Notes under the pieces: generated by a model
What the model was told of the DNA's origin: nothing
Databases searched by the model: none
The model's input: only the letters and a program-made list of their open reading frames with translations
Made by a program: the position numbers and the translations under genes
Part shown: one piece after another, positions 24,376 through 33,133 of the stretch
Numbering within the stretch: the stretch's first letter is position 1
Layout: every line of letters starts with the position of its first letter
IMG/VR virus record: IMGVR_UViG_3300023181_000034
Span: 1-56,447 of that record
Length of the DNA: 56,447 nt
Reading direction: 5' to 3' (one strand)
Origin: a virus

Positions 24376-24533
24376 GTTTATGCAAATATTCGGAGGGAGC
24401 ATTCACCCCAAATTCAATTTTATACGAAACCACCTGGAATAACTACATACTTTATTTAGCATCTATACCCAAGACGGGAGGTGGGGATAAGAAAGAGAAG
24501 ATTGAGGTTAAGGATTCTGATGATATATTCTAG
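24225..24533 (+). CDS. Frameshifted extension of the tail chaperone (T-like)
   Basis: The -1 frame is open from 24225 (after TGA at 24222) to TAG at 24531-24533 and has no ATG. Past the short-form stop it encodes CKYSEGAFTPNSILYETTW and an acidic end (VKDSDDIF), typical of T-domain tails. A candidate slip site is G-TTA-AAC at 24249-24255, in phase with the zero frame; it would give a fusion of about 244 residues. The site is inferred. This stretch also explains the 226-base gap before the tape measure gene. Confidence 0.6.
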   Translation, partial: CLSGLLPIVKHGGFYRFYHLNERDSEDTDAGRDESNRRERVDSLPQRNILSLCKYSEGAFTPNSILYETTWNNYILYLASIPKTGGGDKKEKIEVKDSDDIF

Positions 24534-24601
24534 ACTTACCACCACAACGCAGTAAGCACAAAGACCCCACTACGCGCGAGGCTTAATCTACTTTTGTTAT
24601 T

Positions 24602-27600
24602 ATGGCGAAAGGCAAAGGCTTACAGTTTCAAACCACAGTAGATATATCTCAATCCAAAGCTAGACTTTTGGAGCTTAAACGACTGATTAGCGAGGTTGGT
24701 GGGATATCAATGTCTGGTGGAAATTCAGCAAACTTCACTGCTGCCCAAGCGGCAATGACACGAACAATGCGAGCTTCATTGTTAGAAACTGAAAGGTTAA
24801 GACAGGAAGGTGTACGTTTAAGGAATGAATATGAATCCGGACGTATTTCAGCACAACAGCTTGCAGCGCAAACACGGGCTTTAAATGAGCAACGTAGACA
24901 AGAAGCGGCAGCACTAAGAGCAGCCCGTACTGTTCAAACAGCAGCTAACGGATCCTATCAAGAAGCGCAAAATAGACTTAGGCAACTAAGTGTACAGATA
25001 CGTAGTGTTGAGGGTGGATTCAGTGGACTTGGCCGTGTTCAGCAAGCTAGGATTGCCGAATACCGTAGGCTTAATGACTCTTTAACTGAATTCGACAGAC
25101 GTATGGGTAACAACCAGCGGAACGTCGGCAACTACTCTAGTGCCATATCAGGTGTTAAAGGTCAATTGACCGGGTTAATTACAACCTACGTTTCAGCAGC
25201 AGCAGCAATTGGTTTAGTAACAAGCGCATTCAGCCAATCCCTCAAATCATCTGCAGTTCGCACTTCTTTAGAATTTACATTCGGTTCAGTTGATTTAGCT
25301 GATGCTAAGCTGGAGCAATTGCTTGACACAGCAAATCGGTTGGGGGTTAATTACAACGCTCTCACAAGTTCGTACAAGTCATTTACAGGTGCAGTAGTAG
25401 CGTCTAATTTTGATTTCCAAGAAGGTGAAAGAATATTCAATGCGGTTGCCGGGGCATCATCTAAACTGAAGTTGTCGTCCGAAGATACCGAAGGTGCGCT
25501 TCGTGCCTTGCAACAAATGATATCTAAGGGAAATGTCCAAGCGGAAGAGCTGCGCGGACAGTTAGGTGAGCGTATTCCAGGCGCATTCAGTATTGCAGCA
25601 CGAGCAATCGGAGTTACCGAAACGCAGTTGAATAAAATGCTTCAGAAAGGGGAGGTATTAGCGGCTGACTTATTACCAAAACTAGCTACTGAATTAGAAA
25701 AAACATTTGGTCTTGAAAGTACTACAGCTGTTGAGGGATTGAATGCTGAAACAGAACGTTTCTTTAACATGTTCTCAGGGGCTGTTGCTGAAAGCTCAAA
25801 TATCAATAAATTCTTTGCAAATGTTGTTGGTGGCTTCAATGAAATATTCGGCACCATATTTAAAATGGTTAACTCTGATACCTGGGGTGAATTTTGGACG
25901 AGGTTAATTGATGGAGCAGGACCAGCAGAAGCAATTAAAAATATCGGCAAATCATACGACCAAGCCAGTAAAGCGATAAAGAATTCATTAAATATTACTG
26001 CCGGAGATAGTAAGAAAGCGTTATTCGCCTTAGAGGAAGTTAGAATAGGGTATGATAAAGCAACTAAGGCATTAGAACAATATAAGGCAGGGGTAAAAGA
26101 TGGCTCATTAAAAGATGGTGGTGACGTTACTATTTCAGCGTTAGAGAATACCGTAAAAGTTGCTGAAGCAAGATTAAAGGCGTTAGAGAAATTGCAGCCT
26201 GCTAAAAAATCGGTAGTGATCGGGGAAACAGCCTCTGAGAAAGCGGCACGATTGAAGGCAGAAAGAGAAGCAGAACGCGAACTAAATGCACAACGCATTT
26301 TACAAAAGAAAATTACCGATTTGAAAAACGAGGCCAACCGAAAAACTCTGACTAAGGATGAGGAAGAAGTTCAGACGGTACGTGATAAGTTTTCAAAGAT
26401 TGCTGAAGAAATACGTTTGTTTAATGCGAATCCAAAAAACAAACTAAAAGTTGACGGTAGCGGATTGGAGCCCGCGATGAAAGCTCAAATCGTATCGATT
26501 GAATATAAACAGGATACCGACAAGCTAAAGGAAAGTTTAGAGGTTCAGAAGGGTTTATATGAACAATATGAGTCGTACCGTACTGAATTAGGTAAAAAAG
26601 CAGCAGATGATCGTTTTGGTGCTGAAATCGATACTACCAAAAAATACGGGGATGTTCTGCAGGCTGAGTATTCAAAGGTGTTAGAGCAAGGATCCAAAAC
26701 AGGATTTACAGGTGCAATGACCGAAAGAATGAAAGTCCTGGAAAAACAGATACGTGAAGAAGGAGTAGTCGAGAATAAAAGGCAGGATGATTTAATGAAG
26801 TCCATTATTTCATTTGATAATGAAGTTAAATCCCTAAACGAAAAGTATGAGCAGGACCGGATTGATGTATTAGCAAAAGGAGGTGGTAAAGATTTAGAAG
26901 TATTAACGAAAAACCATAACCTAAAACTCGCTGCCCTAGGTGATGCTCACTTAAAAGAAATCGATGCATTCAAAGAACTGTATAACGGTATAGACAGACT
27001 CAGTGACCAGAATGCGCGTAAAGTTATTGGTAATGCTGAGGATGCACTGAAAGCGCTTAAGGCTAAAGGTGTGGTCATATCCAAGGAATTGGAAGCCGAA
27101 TTGAAGCGCCTATTTGCTGACTCAAAGTTAGCCATTGCAGATAGATTACCGGAACGCCTCATTGCATTAGCTAATCAAATTAGTAATGTTGCCTCTTCAG
27201 TATCAGGAGTTGACGAAAACTTTGGTAAGGTATTAGGTACCGTAGGAAACATTGTAGGTCAGGTTGGTAATATCAAGAAAGGATTGCTAGACTTTAATAA
27301 ACCTGGAGCGACTGGACTAGAGAAATTAACAGCAGGTCTTGGTATATTTAGTTCTGGGGTAGGCATTTTCTCAGCTGGAATATCTGGCATTAAAACCATA
27401 TCTAACCTGTTTGGAGATCTTAAGGCAGGCGCAGAACAGCAAGCTTATGCGATGGAACTTCAAAACAAACAAAGTGATGCATTGAATAAATCTTTGCAAC
27501 GTCAAATTGAGTTGTTAGATGATGTTTACGGGACAAAGCGAATAGCTGAATATGAAATAGCCAGGAAGAAAGCTGAAGAAAACAGATTACAATATCTATC

Positions 27601-28501
27601 TGATCTTAGCGGAAAATATTTAAGAACAGGAGACAAACAGACCGATGAGATCATAAAAGTCCTTAACGAAGGAGGTAGCCTACCGGGTATGTCTCGTGAG
27701 TTTGTAGATAAAGTGTTAGGAAATGCTGGGGCCAAAAAAGTAGGTGATTTGTCAAAGCTTACATTGAGACAATTAAAGGATTTATCAGATAGCATTAATA
27801 TAGATGAAATAACATCTAAAACACTAGCAAATCTTATTGAATCAGTTCAAGCCGCACAAGACCTAGACAATGCGCTTGCAGCGGATCGCATAGGCGCCGG
27901 GCTCGATACCATTGTAGACGAATTCATGACGAACCTGGAAGATGGGGTCGGAGGTATTGAGGATGTGCTGACCAAAGCAATACGTCGTGGGCTACTGAAT
28001 TCACTTAAGGGTGATATTACAGATAAGTTCTTACAGGATTATTATACTATGCTTGATAAGGCTCTTACTGATGGGAACATTAGTGCTGATGAAGATGCTT
28101 TATTAAGAGAGCAGTTGAAGAAAGCTGATGAATACGGAAAAGCTAGGCTGGATTACATCAATAAAGCAGCGCCAGAGGTTGCAAGCGGTGCATCTAGCGC
28201 AACGTTGGCAGGGGCAATTCAAGCGATCACGCAAACACAGGCCGATAAATTGGTTGGTGTATTTACCGGGGTTCAGGTTGCTACGATAAAGACTAACGCT
28301 GCGATTGGGGTGAGTAACGATTGGTTGGGTCGCACGTACAGCCTACTTACCGATAACCTTAGATCAATCCAAGCCAACACCCTACGTACAGCCAATAATA
28401 CTGACAGGCTGCAAGCGATGGAGGGTTACTTGTCTACGTTGGTACGGAAAGCAGATGACAACAAGAATGCGTTGGGGGGATCGGGTAGGCCTGTGATATA
28501 A
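24602..28501 (+). CDS. Tail tape measure protein, 1299 aa
   Basis: A very long helical protein with a tape-measure N-terminal domain (the region around AQAAMTRTMRA and the later TALTSSYKSFTGAVV-like segment), long charged coiled coils (residues 500-800), and a Gly/Ala-rich hydrophobic part (about 850-950; GLGIFSSGVGIFSAGISG). At about 0.15 nm per residue it predicts a tail near 195 nm. The stop codon TAA (28499-28501) lies inside operator-promoter copy 6. Short segments of both ends recur in the 225-aa protein at 41076. Confidence 0.93.
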   Translation: MAKGKGLQFQTTVDISQSKARLLELKRLISEVGGISMSGGNSANFTAAQAAMTRTMRASLLETERLRQEGVRLRNEYESGRISAQQLAAQTRALNEQRRQEAAALRAARTVQTAANGSYQEAQNRLRQLSVQIRSVEGGFSGLGRVQQARIAEYRRLNDSLTEFDRRMGNNQRNVGNYSSAISGVKGQLTGLITTYVSAAAAIGLVTSAFSQSLKSSAVRTSLEFTFGSVDLADAKLEQLLDTANRLGVNYNALTSSYKSFTGAVVASNFDFQEGERIFNAVAGASSKLKLSSEDTEGALRALQQMISKGNVQAEELRGQLGERIPGAFSIAARAIGVTETQLNKMLQKGEVLAADLLPKLATELEKTFGLESTTAVEGLNAETERFFNMFSGAVAESSNINKFFANVVGGFNEIFGTIFKMVNSDTWGEFWTRLIDGAGPAEAIKNIGKSYDQASKAIKNSLNITAGDSKKALFALEEVRIGYDKATKALEQYKAGVKDGSLKDGGDVTISALENTVKVAEARLKALEKLQPAKKSVVIGETASEKAARLKAEREAERELNAQRILQKKITDLKNEANRKTLTKDEEEVQTVRDKFSKIAEEIRLFNANPKNKLKVDGSGLEPAMKAQIVSIEYKQDTDKLKESLEVQKGLYEQYESYRTELGKKAADDRFGAEIDTTKKYGDVLQAEYSKVLEQGSKTGFTGAMTERMKVLEKQIREEGVVENKRQDDLMKSIISFDNEVKSLNEKYEQDRIDVLAKGGGKDLEVLTKNHNLKLAALGDAHLKEIDAFKELYNGIDRLSDQNARKVIGNAEDALKALKAKGVVISKELEAELKRLFADSKLAIADRLPERLIALANQISNVASSVSGVDENFGKVLGTVGNIVGQVGNIKKGLLDFNKPGATGLEKLTAGLGIFSSGVGIFSAGISGIKTISNLFGDLKAGAEQQAYAMELQNKQSDALNKSLQRQIELLDDVYGTKRIAEYEIARKKAEENRLQYLSDLSGKYLRTGDKQTDEIIKVLNEGGSLPGMSREFVDKVLGNAGAKKVGDLSKLTLRQLKDLSDSINIDEITSKTLANLIESVQAAQDLDNALAADRIGAGLDTIVDEFMTNLEDGVGGIEDVLTKAIRRGLLNSLKGDITDKFLQDYYTMLDKALTDGNISADEDALLREQLKKADEYGKARLDYINKAAPEVASGASSATLAGAIQAITQTQADKLVGVFTGVQVATIKTNAAIGVSNDWLGRTYSLLTDNLRSIQANTLRTANNTDRLQAMEGYLSTLVRKADDNKNALGGSGRPVI

Positions 28502-28536
28502 CAATTTGTTATTGTTGTTATATTTAACTATATTTG
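28498..28536 (+). promoter_or_regulatory. Palindromic operator-promoter (copy 6)
   Basis: ATAACAATTTGTTAT (28498-28512) overlaps the tape measure stop codon. TTTG (28505-28508) lies 20 bases from an exact TATATTTG (28529-28536). A kissing-loop leader follows. Confidence 0.85.
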
Positions 28537-28540
28537 AATA

Positions 28541-28637
28541 AGCTAAGGAGGTGAGATCAAATTAGCGGTTCAAAAACATTCATGAAAGCCTGTTAGCAGA
28601 GTAGGAATCTCACTCCGAAATGCTGACAGGTTTTTTA
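28541..28637 (+). promoter_or_regulatory. Structured kissing-loop leader RNA, locus L6
   Basis: Hairpin 1: GCTAA (28542-28546)/TTAGC (28562-28566), whose loop holds GTGAGAT (28551-28557). Its exact complement ATCTCAC (28607-28613) lies within hairpin 2, AAAGCCTGTTAGCA (28585-28598) with TGCTGACAGGTTTT (28621-28634). The linker CAAAAACATTCA (28571-28582) sits between. The gene starts 13 bases after hairpin 2. Confidence 0.72.
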
Positions 28638-28649
28638 AGTAAAAGGAGT

Positions 28650-29177
28650 ATGGAAAAGCAATACAGAGATATTGAAATCACAGAAGGACTACGATTATTT
28701 AATCCTAGATACGGGGAGGGAGTAGTATCTATGGTAGCTAAAAATGCAGGAGTAATGCTAATAGATTATGGTGAAAATAATTTAGAAAGTCATACATCCA
28801 ATGCTAAAGATATTCTACTTATTGATGGGGATTTTTGGCTAAGTAAAAGTGAATACCTAAACAAAATTAACGCTTATAAGGAAGCAGGTGATAGGGTAAA
28901 AGATAAAAAATTTCGTATTGTCGAGCAATGGTTAGTCCGGGGTGGGAAAGAGTTTTACAACGATATTTACCAAGAATTATCTTACCAATTAGAAGAAGAA
29001 GTTGATTTTTTTTCTTTTTCGAAACTAAGAAAGTCTAAAAAATGGAAGGCAGTCGATCAGGAAAAAATAAAGTACTTTATCCCGCCTGTTTGGTATTCAT
29101 TTGGTATTAGGGAAATAAAAGAGGTAGATATGAATGATAAAATCATTTTTTATTCAACTCGAAAAAAACCATTTTAA
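28650..29177 (+). CDS. Hypothetical protein behind leader L6, 175 aa
   Basis: I do not recognise it. I take the ATG at 28650 because an upstream ATG (28620) lies inside the leader stem and adds residues unlike the rest. The N-terminal part (LFNPRYGEGVVSMVAKNAG) has the look of a small beta-barrel, and the C-terminal half is basic and helical. It is AT-rich compared with the tape measure gene, as expected for an inserted accessory gene. Confidence 0.7.
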   Translation: MEKQYRDIEITEGLRLFNPRYGEGVVSMVAKNAGVMLIDYGENNLESHTSNAKDILLIDGDFWLSKSEYLNKINAYKEAGDRVKDKKFRIVEQWLVRGGKEFYNDIYQELSYQLEEEVDFFSFSKLRKSKKWKAVDQEKIKYFIPPVWYSFGIREIKEVDMNDKIIFYSTRKKPF

Positions 29178-29179
29178 TC

Positions 29180-29275
29180 ATGCTACAACCAGAATATTTT
29201 CTCTGTATCTTATTAGTATTAGGGTTCATAAAATTTTTGAGGGTATTAAATAGACATGATAAGGAATTTCAATAA
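29180..29275 (+). CDS. Small membrane protein, 31 aa
   Basis: MLQPEYFLCILLVLGFIKFL is mostly one membrane helix with a polar tail. It starts 2 bases behind the previous stop. Function unknown. Confidence 0.45.
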   Translation: MLQPEYFLCILLVLGFIKFLRVLNRHDKEFQ

Positions 29276-29294
29276 AGTAATCAATAAATAATCT

Positions 29295-29462
29295 ATGCGA
29301 AGTAAATATCATATCGACCTATTTTATGTAATAATGGCCGTAGGAATAAGTTTGAGAGTTTTATTGATGTGCTTATACGGATTAGATTGGGATAGCTTTA
29401 CTATAATCACGCTATGCATATTCTTAATGGTGGCAAAATCAAAAAATAATAAATATGGATAA
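29295..29462 (+). CDS. Small membrane protein, 55 aa
   Basis: Two hydrophobic segments (IDLFYVIMAVGISLRVLLMC region and FTIITLCIFLMVA) with a basic end. The start follows the previous small gene by 19 bases, and the end overlaps the next ATG. Function unknown. Confidence 0.5.
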   Translation: MRSKYHIDLFYVIMAVGISLRVLLMCLYGLDWDSFTIITLCIFLMVAKSKNNKYG

Positions 29463-29586
29463 TCTTAAATTAGCGTATAAGCAGTGGTGCAAGGAAACCA
29501 AGCGCAACGGAGGCGTGCTAGTTGGTGGTTCAATTAACGAGTTCTTTGATTGGCTATATAAACAAGGCTACAACCTAATTAAATAA
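29455..29586 (+). CDS. Small hypothetical protein, 43 aa
   Basis: A soluble, short protein (YKQWCKETKRNGG, then INEFFDWLYKQGYN). It overlaps the upstream small membrane gene by 8 bases and is followed by a terminator, so it closes the leader-L6 transcript. Confidence 0.5.
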   Translation: MDNLKLAYKQWCKETKRNGGVLVGGSINEFFDWLYKQGYNLIK

Positions 29587-29607
29587 TCCATACCCAAATA
29601 TACCTAT

Positions 29608-29637
29608 AGCCTTACCCTAATCCGGTAGGGCTTTTTT
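29608..29637 (+). terminator. Rho-independent terminator
   Basis: AGCC-T-TACC pairs with GGTA-G-GGCT across a short loop and is followed by six T. It ends the accessory block (28.6-29.6 kb) inserted between tape measure and tail tip genes. Confidence 0.75.
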
Positions 29638-29708
29638 GTGCCTTACCAACCCCCTCACGTAAACCATCACGTTAGTCTACGCGCGACAGTCACGGTACTT
29701 TTACATAC

Positions 29709-30152
29709 ATGCAGGCGACTATCAATACACTTGACTTTGAGACCATTTACGGGGTAACATTCCTGAATGGATTGAAGGATATGGAACAGCCTGCACCGAT
29801 GAAAGAAGCGGAATCATATGATTGGCCTGAACGTGATGGACGCGAATACTTCATGTCAGGCAAGGTGGAGGATTACGATGTTTCATTAGATGTGGTTCAA
29901 GTGGGTGCTGATATGTCGGAGTTCTTGGCGCGTAAGGCGGCCTTGGTCGGAGTACTTCAATCCCCAATCTTCCATGCTATCTATGTAGCATCAACGGGGG
30001 TCAGCTATTCAACTAAATACAAGAGCATAACAAGCTACCAACACCTGACAGGACTCGTGGGTCAGGTAGGTGCAAAATATACGATCAATTTAACGGTACT
30101 CACAGGGGGGCAGGTTGCACCACTATTTATTTTAGACGGAAATGGCAACTGA
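29709..30152 (+). CDS. Distal tail-like protein, 147 aa
   Basis: It lies behind the tape measure, where siphoviruses encode the distal tail protein, and is beta-rich with a segment (GREYFMSGKVEDYDVSLDVV) fitting such a fold. Its end overlaps the fibre gene. A positional assignment. Confidence 0.6.
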   Translation: MQATINTLDFETIYGVTFLNGLKDMEQPAPMKEAESYDWPERDGREYFMSGKVEDYDVSLDVVQVGADMSEFLARKAALVGVLQSPIFHAIYVASTGVSYSTKYKSITSYQHLTGLVGQVGAKYTINLTVLTGGQVAPLFILDGNGN

Positions 30153-33120
30153 GTTTAGTAGAATATTAATGCGACGCAAGTCAGCGGCAGAATGGAACGC
30201 TATCAATGAAATATTGATGGAGGGTGAATTTGGAATCGTTTTAGGTACCAACCCGGTCTCGTTCAAGATAGGTAATGGACTAAAGGCATGGTCTGAACTT
30301 CCGTTCGTGTTGAACAACGAAGCTATTCAGGCTATGATTGATGCGTTAGAGGCTGGTCAGATTAATGCTGTTATCGGAGTTGCGCCACCCTCAAATATAG
30401 TTGTAGCAAACGTTACGGAACCAGGTACTTATCCATTATATGGTGGATTAGTGGTTTCTTCAGGCGATCTGTCTGGAAATTTAGTTCAATTTAGAAAAAT
30501 ATCAGGGGCTTGGAGCAAAATTCTAACGCCTGTGTTAGCTCCAGCGCCTATTGATAGCCTTACGTCAAGCGCAACTAACTTGCCGTTATCAGCTAACCAA
30601 GGCCGTGTTATTGGATTGTTCAAGGCCGAGTCAGAAGACAAATCAAACTACGTAATTAAAAAAGCAGATGTTTTAGCCCCTATTACTCAGAACACATTAC
30701 TTACATCAGTTAAAAATGCCCAGATTATACTAGCCGCCGTTTCGGCAGCTACTGCATATTTAGTTGGGAAAAATTTTTATGATACTTTTTGGGTAACTGG
30801 AGGACAACAAACATCGTTAATAAGCCAAGGAATAAATTCAATTGATGTAAATGTAACAGCCGGTAACTTTAGAAATGTTATTCTAAATAATAAACAAATC
30901 CCATCTGGAGAATTTACAGTTTCAATTGAATTACTCTTGTTAAGCGGTACGGTTAATGTTCTGCCAAGTTTATATTTTTATCGTGCTGGACAGTCGCAAA
31001 TTGTTGTTAATGCTACGTATGATTCGGCATCAGGATTATATAAAGCAAAAGCCACTTTTACAAATCTAACTCAGCTTTTATCACACATAGAAATTCAATT
31101 TTCTACTGGATCAGCCACAAATGCAACAACTTGGCGCTTAACAACTCAGATAGAATCTGGGGCTTTAAATACTACAATTGTTCCATATATTGGACTTACG
31201 CAAGCCATAGGAGCTAATAGTCAGGTTAGTATTCCAAGGGGGGTATATCAGTATATTTTTGGTACTGGATTTGATTTGAAATATACTTTTTATGGACTTG
31301 AGTGCGCTAATGATTTAAAAACAGATTCTGTAACCACTCCGCTTAGTGCTCAGCAAGGAAAAGTATTAGGAGACTTTAAAGATTTAACCGAGTATAAGTT
31401 AAATTCAATATCTGCTGAAAAAACAAATAGCTTAGTTCTTGCTGGTCTTGAAGATATATCTAGTTTAGATGCTGGTACAATACTAAAATTGTTATCAACT
31501 AGTGGCTCAACAGCAAGACTTCGGGGAAAGAATCTGTATGATACCTTTTGGGTCACAGGAGGAGAAAGCACATCACTCCTTGCACAAGGTGTGAATTTGA
31601 TCGACGTTAACGTTACTGCTGGTGTTTCCCGTTCGGTTAGAATGGTTACTAAGAGACTTCCAGCAGGTCAAGTAATTGCGTCTATTGAAATGGAAATTTT
31701 AACAGGGGTGGTAAACATAACCCCTGTGTTAAATATAATTAGACCGTCCCAAACGCCCACTGCTTCAGGATTGCCGATGACCTTAGTTAATGGTATATAT
31801 AAAGTTAGCGTTACGGTAACAAATCCAGTAGAATTAGATGCGAGGCTTGAAGTTCTATTTTCAAATGCTACAGCTACAAATGCCTTGACTGTTAGGATCA
31901 AAACCCAGATAGAAATAGGAAATGTGGCGACAATACCAAAAGTGCCTTACATAGGTCAGGATATTACTTTAGCCGCGGGTGTAGCACAATCAATTGTTAA
32001 TCCTGGGTTTAAAATTGCATTTGGGGCTGGTTACGTTCTGTCTTATAGCACGATAAGCTTAAAAAGCGGGTCTAAGGAAATCACCGTCATCAGCGACTCA
32101 TTAAGCGCAGATCCTGGGGCTACTACAGGCAAACACTCATCAGATACTAACGTTGATGGGTCATGGCCTGGCGTGTTGGGTCGCGCATTAGGCTCCGACT
32201 ATAAAGTTAACAATATGGGTGTCGGTGGCGAACCTTCGTGGATGATCGTAGGTAGGCAGGGCGGGATACCTGTTAAAATCTTACCTACGACAATTCCTTC
32301 TGAAGTAATTGCAACCAAAGTTGATTTACGAGGACAAGAAGCTAATTATCTTTATGACGGTTCAAAATGGACCTACGCGCCAAATAGTCTTCGATATAAC
32401 ATATCCACAGATATTGGCAAAGGTGTAAATCCATGCATTATCAATGGAATCAAAGGCAACTTGTCAAGGGTAAAAGTTTCCAGCGGTGTACCAGATCCAG
32501 TAACAGGAGAAACAACAAAAAGTGACGTCTACGAATTTTACTTTACCAGGCAGGTTGCAGGTGAGGCCAGTACATTTGTAATTGAAAAAGAGCTTATAAC
32601 TTTTGCTTCTATAAATTACAATAGAAGTATTTTGATCACCTACTTCGGAACTAATGATGGGGAGGTTGTTAGCGGAGCGACCATTGTTCAGACTGGCGCT
32701 ATTCAAAGAGCAAGAAGAGCCATCGATTTATGGAAAGCTACAAATGGAAATAGATTTTTGGTTATGAGTCCCCCGGCGGGGAATAATGTGAGCAATGCTA
32801 TTTCCGATCAACAGTACGGTTTAGAATTTGGACACAATTACATAAATACCCGATTAATGATGGTTAAATATGGCGTTGCAATTGCTAATTCTTTAGGCTT
32901 GGGATACTCTTTTTCTAACAGTTCACCAAACGCTTATCCAATTGGCGCTCCCAACAACGGAGGCGTCCCAGATCCAACCTATCCTACTGTAGGAGATGCT
33001 CTTGCATCTGGTGTTGTTCCTAGAATATTTAAACGAGACGAACCACATAACAATTGGATAGGCGATCAAGTGCTGGAAAAAATTGTTGAGTCAGCAGGTC
33101 ATGAATTGGGATATTGGTAA
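30142..33120 (+). CDS. Tail fibre with SGNH/GDSL hydrolase domain, 992 aa
   Basis: The N-terminal 60 residues are the tail-attachment type (RKSAAEWNAINEILMEGEFG, then FKIGNGLKAWSELP). Two homologous middle units (about 205-395 and 455-635) both start KN(F/L)YDTFWVTGG and end near VPYIG, with tail-fibre linkers of the type LPLSANQGRV between them. The C-terminal 350 residues hold SGNH blocks: SDSLSAD (Ser about 651), NMGVGGEPS (Gly), TYFGTNDG (Asn about 836), and DEPHNN (Asp and His about 967-970). It should deacylate a surface polysaccharide and set host range. Confidence 0.88.
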   Translation: MATEFSRILMRRKSAAEWNAINEILMEGEFGIVLGTNPVSFKIGNGLKAWSELPFVLNNEAIQAMIDALEAGQINAVIGVAPPSNIVVANVTEPGTYPLYGGLVVSSGDLSGNLVQFRKISGAWSKILTPVLAPAPIDSLTSSATNLPLSANQGRVIGLFKAESEDKSNYVIKKADVLAPITQNTLLTSVKNAQIILAAVSAATAYLVGKNFYDTFWVTGGQQTSLISQGINSIDVNVTAGNFRNVILNNKQIPSGEFTVSIELLLLSGTVNVLPSLYFYRAGQSQIVVNATYDSASGLYKAKATFTNLTQLLSHIEIQFSTGSATNATTWRLTTQIESGALNTTIVPYIGLTQAIGANSQVSIPRGVYQYIFGTGFDLKYTFYGLECANDLKTDSVTTPLSAQQGKVLGDFKDLTEYKLNSISAEKTNSLVLAGLEDISSLDAGTILKLLSTSGSTARLRGKNLYDTFWVTGGESTSLLAQGVNLIDVNVTAGVSRSVRMVTKRLPAGQVIASIEMEILTGVVNITPVLNIIRPSQTPTASGLPMTLVNGIYKVSVTVTNPVELDARLEVLFSNATATNALTVRIKTQIEIGNVATIPKVPYIGQDITLAAGVAQSIVNPGFKIAFGAGYVLSYSTISLKSGSKEITVISDSLSADPGATTGKHSSDTNVDGSWPGVLGRALGSDYKVNNMGVGGEPSWMIVGRQGGIPVKILPTTIPSEVIATKVDLRGQEANYLYDGSKWTYAPNSLRYNISTDIGKGVNPCIINGIKGNLSRVKVSSGVPDPVTGETTKSDVYEFYFTRQVAGEASTFVIEKELITFASINYNRSILITYFGTNDGEVVSGATIVQTGAIQRARRAIDLWKATNGNRFLVMSPPAGNNVSNAISDQQYGLEFGHNYINTRLMMVKYGVAIANSLGLGYSFSNSSPNAYPIGAPNNGGVPDPTYPTVGDALASGVVPRIFKRDEPHNNWIGDQVLEKIVESAGHELGYW

Positions 33121-33133
33121 TAAACTACAATAA

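Noticed and set aside
25642-26337. 231-codon leftward ORF inside the tape measure gene
   Set aside because: Composition (Ser, Phe, Leu rich, no motif) is that of an antisense shadow of a coiled-coil gene; no promoter or start context.
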